Below, piece by piece: positions 1-9,100 of a stretch of DNA of 64,000 nucleotides. Position 1 is the first letter of the stretch. Every line of letters begins with the position of its first letter. The stretch spans positions 3,883,538 through 3,947,537 of the forward strand of contig CM063254.1 in the NCBI GenBank assembly GCA_032158295.1, given 5' to 3'. This stretch comes from Pycnopodia helianthoides (Eukaryota; Echinodermata; Asteroidea; Forcipulatida; Asteriidae). The notes under the pieces are model-generated. The model ran no database searches, was not told the DNA's origin, and was given only the letters and a program-made list of their open reading frames with translations. The position numbers were made by a program, and so were the translations under genes.

Positions 1-105
1 GAATTGACGGCGATCTACAAATGCCTGATAAAATGATTGATTGATTGATTGAGTTTGAATGACTGAACGTCATAAAAAGTTTGACATTATGTTTGTTCTT
101 TGTAG

Positions 106-3100
106 GCATGGAAGCACCTGGCCATCAGCCCACAGCATTTGGATCTCATCAAAGAGCTTCCACCAAACTTTAATCTCATCATCCTACAACACTCGGAGGA
201 TAAGTGAGTATAGTCTAACTCCAATTCCCTCTCAATCCACTTCATCTCTCTCTGATTATTGCCTCATTTGATCATAGGAACTATTTAATTTGTAAGTCTG
301 TTATTTCATATTCATACTCATAATTTCATATTAATAACAGCACCTTGTAAACCATTACATGTTGCTATGTAAAGGAATAGTTCTAATACTTCAAAACGTA
401 GCTCCACAATACCTTGCAGGAAAAATAATGAATGTTGAAGCACCTTGAGCGTCACTGAGTGACAGATATGAGCGCTATATATAAAGATGCCACTATTATT
501 ATTAAGATTATTATTGTTATAACATGGATAGAAATTCAACACAGATTTGAGGCGAGCTGAGGCTGAACTGTCGGATTTGTTCTAAACTGTAAAGGTTTTC
601 GGATGCTTTTAACATTCTTTGAAGAAACAGAACCGTGCACTCGTAAAACTCAATACGGTTCGGACCAACTTGGTCAGGGAAGTTTGAATATGGGTTAGAC
701 TTGCGCAGTCTATTGCCTAGGACTGGTGCCCATTTTGATATCATAGACCTCTGCTTTGCAAAGCAGATCTAGCTGCAGCTACACACAAAATTCACAGTGT
801 CAGTGGGAAATTAACACAATGGGCCGGCGGTTCAGATATTAAAGGAACATTACAGAATTGGTAAGAAAAAAACTTGTAAAATATACTTTTTGATCACAGA
901 TTTACATAAAACTTACACGGTCTAATGATGATGATAGTAGAAAACATCCCTTGAATTATTTCTGTCTGAAATGCCATTTTTGATGAGAAATGAATAAACT
1001 AATTTTTTTCCGATTGGAGATTATCGCTCAGTGAGCATTTTATTCATTTGTTGAATCTATATGATTTCATGCAAATGTGTAATCGGTTTTTCACTATTTT
1101 CTCGTGACCCAGATGGCCGATCGATCTCAAACTTCTACAAGTTTGTCAGTTTATGTATATGGTGGATTACATAAAGTGCTTACACTGCCAGCAACTGTTT
1201 TGTTAGCAAAAACCAATTCTGTAATGTTCCTTTAACGGATCGTTCTGTTATCTCATATTTTTCTTTCTCGTAGATCCACGCTGTACGGCTCCATCCTAGA
1301 CAGACCTAAAGCTTCCGGTGGGAAGGAGGGTGGCAAGCCCTCTAAGGGAGGTCAAAGTCAAGCCTCGAGGGCAAAGGTCACTCGCACACTGGTTGACCCT
1401 AACACCTTGGAGTCACTGCACAGGAGGTCAGTCCATCACCCCCGGGGAAAAAAAGATGAAATTTCTTTTATTAATTTCTATGTGTCAATTTATAAACCAC
1501 AAGGGAAACTGACTGGGTAAACTTTAATTAAACTTGGATTGATTAAAACAAATTGACTCGAGCAGGATTTGAACGTGCGACCTCCAGATTAACGAGTCAA
1601 CGCTCCACCAACTGAGTTGTCTAGCCATTTGTTGACGGTCTCCCTATTTTGACAATATGTTTGTTTGGGGGTGCCTTCTGACTGGCACCCACGAACAAAG
1701 ATATTAGTGCTAGACAACATTATGGCTAAGAGCACCGGTTAGTACAATAATCTGGAGGTTGCAGGTTCAAATCCCGCTCTCCTCAATTTGTCTTTGTGCA
1801 ATTAATTAATTTATTTGTCCTAAAACTTGATGTGTCGACATGAATAGTTGAACAGCATGTAGCTTAAAAAAGTTCTGCATACATTTTACAGACTGCCAAA
1901 TCTGGTTTGTGATAAGACAGATTATCCCCACTGGTTCCAATTCATAGGTTCCGTCAGCATAAGCACGACGTAATGGCAACGCTACTGAAGGCGGAGTACC
2001 AGCGATCGCAGCAATTGCAAAGACAGAAGATGCTGGAGAATATCTCCGACGATATGAAAGAAGGAATCAAGGTACGGCCTCATTAACTATAATGCACCTT
2101 AAAAGTGCACTATCATTATGATAGTGAGGCAGTCAGGTTGGCTCAGTGGTTTCTTTCCCTGCCTTTCACCTCTGTGGGCCCCAGTTCGAATCCCGAACCG
2201 GAGCCTTGTATGTGGATTGGGATTTCAGTCCCTACCTGATTGTGTGGGTTTTTCCTACTTGGGGTTTTCCTCCCACATCTAAAACTGACATTTCTTCATC
2301 GTCTTCTCCACACAGGTACCTTCAGGCCTATGGGTCACAGTGCTAGTCGCTTTTGAGGGTCCCTTGGTTTTATTACCAGAAAGATATAATAATAATAATA
2401 ATAATGATCAAAGCAGGCCTGTGGCTGTACATGGAATTATGAACTCTCACCCAGTACGTATCTATGGAGGGTGTGCGCATGTGTGCAGTAACTGGGTGAG
2501 AGTTCATAATTCCATATACAGCTACAGGCCTGCGTTGATCATGACGATAGTGCCCCTTTAAGGGAATTTTGACCTGTACATTTTTACTGTCAGGTATTAT
2601 AAATAAATCTGGAATAATTTGTGTGATTTTATATTTGATTGATGTAAAAATTTCATCAGAGGTAAACAATGAGATTTTAGTTTCTATATTACACCAATGT
2701 GTGATAAGGGCTAGACTCAGCGTTTTCCATGTCTTGCGGAAAAAAAACCAGGGCTACTCTTAGGGATTTGAATCCATGACCCACCGCATTCTAGAGCAGA
2801 TGTTTTAACACCGTACCTGCTATTGAGAGGCCAGTTCGAATCCTGTAACAAGCAGGGGGTACCACAAACTCTTGACTTATATGCAGAGCTGCCAACTCTT
2901 CCTGATTCTGCAGAAAGTTCCCTAAAAATATATCGATCTTTCCATGTTCTGAACAAATTTTTAAAAACTCCCTGATTATGGAAACTCTGTCCTATTATGT
3001 TGAATGTAATTCTGAATTTCTTCTTGGATTGTTGTACAAAATCTCCCTGATTGCAAGACGCAAATGTGGGCAGCTCTGGATATGGTGGCAGTTGTTTTAA

Positions 3101-6100
3101 TCAATGACTAATTGAACATGTCATGTCACACCGATCTATTTCGCCTTCTCCTGTTTTTCTCCGTCTTGTAGGACTGGTCCGGTGACATCGAGAAAGCTGA
3201 AGAAAAGCTTCAAGAGCAGTTTCTGGAGTTATTGCGGGAGTTGGAGGATTATCTCAGGCCTATTACATCATACCTGGATCCAGCCATAAGGTACAACCAT
3301 TTGTTTACAATTCGTATCACTATATATTAAATTTCAAATACACACCAGATTGGCACAGTGGTTTCTTTCCCTGCTTTTCACCTCTGTGTCCCTGGTTCGA
3401 ATCCCCACCTTTCAGACCAGAGCTTTGCATGTGGATTGGTTTTTCAGTCTCTACCTGATTGCGTAGGTTTTCCCCATTTGAGGTTTTCCTCCCACATCTC
3501 CAACTGAACATTTCTTCTTGTTTCCTGATCACCATACCGTTATTGGCGCTTGCACTGTTAGATGTGTAATGAAATAAATAGTAAAATAGTGGTGTGTCGT
3601 GGCCGAGGGTTTTAGAGCACCGACTTAAGCTCTGGTGTTTCTGATCAGCAAAGTGTGGGTTTGAGTCCCGGTCTAGCTTAACACTTGTGTCCTTGAGCAA
3701 GATACTTTACTATAATTGCTTTGTCCTTTGGATGGGACAAGTGAAGCCGTTGGTCCCATGAACTAGGATTGGTAGTGCACGTAAAAGATCCTGGAAGAAT
3801 AAGGGGTTAACCCCGGTGTTTTTACAGTGATTACGTTCAATTATGAGGCATCCTTGGTTTCATTACTATAGAAATATAACAATAATAATAATAATAACAT
3901 TTACATCCATACCAAATGAGGAATTTTAAACACTGGGTGACTATAGACATTACAAAGTATAAACAATTGAACACTAAACCATCCGAGAGAGAGAGGAACA
4001 AAATAAGTATTGAGTGTTTATGTCCAAGTGTTTTATGAGTCTGTGATGAATCAGGCTGACTTGATGTATTGTTTGTTCTAGTAGGCGGGAAAAGTGTTTA
4101 TATGCTGTGACTATTCAGGCAGATATGGGTTATAATGTTCACCGTTTGCAACTGCCTTGAATGTTTGTTTTTTTGTTTTTTTCCTTTTTCTCCAGAGCTT
4201 TGGAGAACCCAGGCCCAGTGCCGACGTCCCGCTCGGACCCTTCGGCTGCGGCCAACCCAGAGGAGTGCGTGGTCATCCTGGCCGATCGATGGCTTCTTGA
4301 GATGCCTCTAGAGGGCTTAGCAATCTTCTCATCTCCCGCTATTACCTCACTGTCTCGGGACTTCTCGTTACAGATGATGTACAAGAGGATTCACAGAGAA
4401 CCTGAAGGTCAGCTCAGCCTCTCTCCTTGCAGAGCAATTTTTCACATACAGAAAATACCGATTTATCTTGAATTATTGATTGTCCCGAAATGAAAGTTAA
4501 CTAACCAAGTTTGTTAAAACTAACTCGACCTCATCTTGTAGAGCAATTTTGATACAGAAATTTATCTTAATTTGGGTTGAACAAAGAAATCTGCAACCTT
4601 CGGCTTAACGTGCCGGCGCTCTACCAACTGTGAGCTATCTAGCCCTATGTTGGTGGTCTCCCTAATTTGATAGTATCTTGTTCAGGGTGCCATTCAACCT
4701 GTAACTGTAGCTTAGCCAGGGATCACACCCAATTTTACAATACTGAACCTGGGAAACAGACGGAATTGTTTTTGAGTGATCCCTTGTCACAAAATAAAAG
4801 TTAACTAACCAGTTTGTTCACTAACTCAGCCTCGACTTGCAGAGCTGTTTTTGATACAGAAATTTATCTTGAGTGATCCATTGTCACAAATTTAAAGTTA
4901 AGACGCCAGTTAAAACCCCTGAGGACCAGTCAAAATTCTCTTCTTAGTTCAGTGTTGAGAAGTGTTCCATGAAACTTCATTTGAAATGTGGACTATTGAA
5001 AAAGCTTAGGGACTAGTAAAAGGACAAGCTAACTGGTCCTGCTGGCTAAGTCACTGAAAGTTTGAGGGCAAACTGTGCTATACTACTCTATTACTACTCT
5101 GTTGTATTTTTTTATTTTTTATTCATGTATTCAAATATTTCTCCTTCATACCCCAGAGGAGATGACTGATGAAAAGAGGAAAAAAGAAGCAGCTAAGATC
5201 AAAGCAGCCAAGGAGAAGACCAAGGGAATCAAGATGGTACGTGTCTTTAAAGAAATTGATTCAAAAAAATGGCCACATGGTTTTTTTTCTCCCAATTCAA
5301 ACCAATGTATTACCAAACTGAGGCTCGAAGGGAAGATAGTCTGGTCCCTTTTTTTTATAAATTGAGAGTTCAAACTACCAATGTCATTGTTTCTACAGGG
5401 AATCTGACAAAGATAGCTGTGCACAGTGTGATAAATTTCCAAAACAAAATGTTTGAAAGACATGAATTACTGTGATTATTTTATAAGTGTTTGATTATTA
5501 TTTAGAACTATTTTTTGTACTGGCTCATTGATTATTTGTTATTGATTGATTTGAGTAATTACCATCTATTTATGCAGGTGCCTATTGATCGTCCCGTCCC
5601 AGCAGGTTGTCTTCCGATCGACACGCACAGTTTCAAATGTATCCTTTGAATGCATTCATAAACCCAACGAAAGTCACAACAAACTATGGGTCGAGACAAT
5701 GAAAAGAAACATTTTGTCAAACACCTGTAAGAAGGTCATATGCAATTGATGTACACCCCCAACTTTGTTCTTTTCTTCCTTTTGAAGACACTCAACTGCA
5801 AGCCATGGTTTGTTCGGACTCTGTGTTGATATCCACCCGTGCGCACTAAAGTCTGGTTCATACTTCAAGCGAAAGTGAATGCGAAGCGAATTGCGTGACA
5901 ATTGGAAAAACAGCACGTACCGGTAATTGCGCCACTTAAAATACGCCTCGAATTTGCATTCGCGTGAAGTATGCTTTAATAAGCAGGACAGTTCTTTTCA
6001 GGGAGTTGAACAAACAGCAAGACAAGTTCTCTAAAGAACAAAATCTACACAGCAAAGTAGATATTTATACACATGGTGTTACCGCAAACCGAATATACAT

Positions 6101-9100
6101 TGATACCTCACCATGCAATGCCTCAAAAACCATATAAGTATGAACCAGGGTTAACATTGATGGTTGGCAAAGTATGGCAACATCAGGCCTTTGTTTAAAG
6201 ACACTGGACACCTTTGGTAATTGTCAAAGACCAGTCTTCTCACACTTGGTGTATCTCAACATATGCACAAAATAACAAACCTGTGAAAATTTGAACTCAA
6301 TTGGTCGTCGAAGTTGCGAGATAATAATGGAAGAAAAAACACCCTTGTCCATGTTGTCACACGAATTTGTGTGCTTTCAGATGCTTGATTTCGATTTCGA
6401 GACCTCACGCGTGAGGTCTCGAAATCAGTTCAAATATTTTACTGAGAAATTACTTCTTTCTCAAAAACTATGCTACTTCAGAGGGAGCCGCTTCTCACAA
6501 TGTTTTATACTACCAACAGCTCTCCATTGCTCGTTACCAAGTAAGTTTTTATGCTAACAATTATTTTGAGTAATTACCAATAGTGTCCAGTGCCTTTAAG
6601 GGGATGATGGTGGCCTGACGCATACGTGTTTTCGTGTCAGCTTTGTGCATATCTTCATGGCGTTTGCGAACCAATAAGGTTGTATGCATGCGTGAGTGTA
6701 ACTAAGCATATTTCATAGGAAAGGCTAATTGTCATTAATAGATCTCTAGTGTATAACAATTGAAGTTGACAATAAATGTATCTATAATTGATTCAATTTG
6801 CAAAAGTGTGTTTGAGAGTTAAATGTTTTCCTTACAGTATCATTCAAACAGATGTTGTTGATCCCCATTTTGATTGTCCAGAAGAAGGTAAAAAAAAAAA
6901 CTCAGACTAGGCAGCTAATGTTTTTGTTACTATGGCTAGTCAGCTAATGTTGTCTTTTTACATTACTTAACTTGTTATAATTTTTATCATCAGGTCTTCC
7001 TTTATTCAACCTGTCTGTCTGTATGTTCTTGTTCCTGTTTACTTTCTGTTTGTCTGTCCATCATCAGGCATCTCACCACAAGCCCGGCTTCTAGATGATG
7101 TCTTCATATTTATTTAATTTTCTGCCTTGTAAAAAAAATGCATTACTTCTTTTGCCCGAAATATAATCTTTATTCCTTTAATCAAGTCACCAAATTCATC
7201 ATACAATTTCCTTTTCCCATGTTTTGATGTCACGTTTTTAACAGAAGCAACGCATCCCATCTTTGAGATGCAAGAAGCTTTGAAGCTGTACAACAACCAG
7301 TTCACAGCTCGCTGGGAAGGAATACAGGGGAGTGATCACGTACCAAGGTAACAATCATCGCCAGACTATTGATTCCCCAAAATTACAGATAAGCCGTTGA
7401 GCGTTAGTGTCATCAACAAAGGGTAACCAGTTTACCTTTTCACACGAGAGCAACTTAGCAAGGGTCCCTTGCTAAATTTGACGGTTAACGCAGTACCCAA
7501 AATGGATGCATGGACTTGGCATGTACTTTCATTTTTACGCATTGCGCATTCAAACAGGCACATGGATTTCCAGCCTATATATAAGCCAGCCGCCGATTTC
7601 ATGAAACTTTAGGCAACTGCGTAAGTTCACTTGCGCAACTTTTATTGGGTTAGTTGTGCACCAGTAACAGAAGAAATCTTGCACAACTGGACTGATGCAG
7701 TTGCGTAAAAAATTTTGAAATTGACAGCTGAACCCAATTTTATCTGTGCAGCCATTTTGGATGAGTAGCTCAATCATAGTCAAGTGGTCCGTATTATCCT
7801 ATGGTGCATTAGGTAGCTTACACAGTAATGCAATGCAGTGACTTTTAGAGGCTGATTTTGCTGCTTTTGCTTGACTCTGATTTCATCTTTGATTGCAGCA
7901 TCGGTGAGTGGGAGGAGCAGTTCCGTGAATGTGCAGGGTTTATCTCCTACGGCCTGGAGAGGTTCTTCTCTCATGTGCCACCTCAGAAAATGGCTCCAAC
8001 CAATCTCTCCGGTAAGAAGCCATCAAAGAGCTTTTTAGGGGATGTGCGCGAGTCGAGACACTCACCATTATCTTAAGATGCAATTCGATTCCTTAAAGGC
8101 AGGATATACTTTGGGTGATTGTCAAAGACTAAAGTATCCTCACTTGGTGTATCCCAACATAGGCATAAAATAATAAACCTGTGAAATTTTGGGCTCAATT
8201 GGTCATCAAAGTTGCAAGAAAATAATGAAAGAAAAAAACACCCTTGCCGCATAGAATTAGTGTGCTTTCAAATGCCTGAGAAAGGCTTCATGCCTGAAGC
8301 CTTATTTCAGATTCAAATATTTTTAGTGAGAAATTACCTCTTTCACAAAAACTACATTACTTCAGAGGGAGTCGTTTCTGACAATGTTTTATACTATCAA
8401 CAGCTCTCAGGTGCTCCTTTACCAAGTAAGTCTTTATGGTAATGTATTTCTTGAGTAATTACCAAAAGTATCCACTGCCTTGAAGTGGCAGGCTGTGGGC
8501 ACACAGTGCATTATAGGGTCTTGCCATTGATGGAATGCGTTTTAATGCATAGAGTTTAACCGGCCCAATTATACTGTTTTGTTTAAACTCTCCATACAGA
8601 GTGCCTTTTGGTGGTTTTGTTGGATCTGGTTCAGACCAATCGGAGCTTCATGCGGCAGTCCAAGATCGATGTCCAGAAAAGGTAATTTGATAAAGAGGGT
8701 CTTTTTGGTTTTGATATAAAAGCTATAAAGGGCCCAATTTCATAGAGCTTAAGCACAAAAATAGCTAAGCACAATAAAATGATGCTTACCAGAATAAGGT
8801 TACCAGCCAAACTAGCATGCCACATGTACAATTTGTGACTGGTATCCTGCTCATGTTTGCTTAGCAGAAAATTGTTTAGCAATTTTTTCTGCTTAAGCAG
8901 CTCTATGAAATTGGGCCCAAATGATATAATATTTTTGGGGGCAAATTTACTTTGCAGTTCCCACTGCTAATTATAGTAATTGAACTAGCCTCTGGGACCA
9001 ATTTCATAGAGTTGCTTAAGCAGAAAATACTGCTAAGCAAAAACTAGCTGCATACCAGTCACAGATGTTACATGGTGACATGGTATTTTGGCCAATAACC

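Noticed and set aside
1540..1795. Functional tRNA genes
   Set aside because: Only A- and B-box-like pieces remain, with broken stems, and the same sequences recur as SINE heads across the window.
6837..6851. Using acceptor TTACAG at 6836 for the CFAP46 micro-exon
   Set aside because: It produces a frame mismatch with the downstream exon; the U12-style acceptor at 6851 does not.
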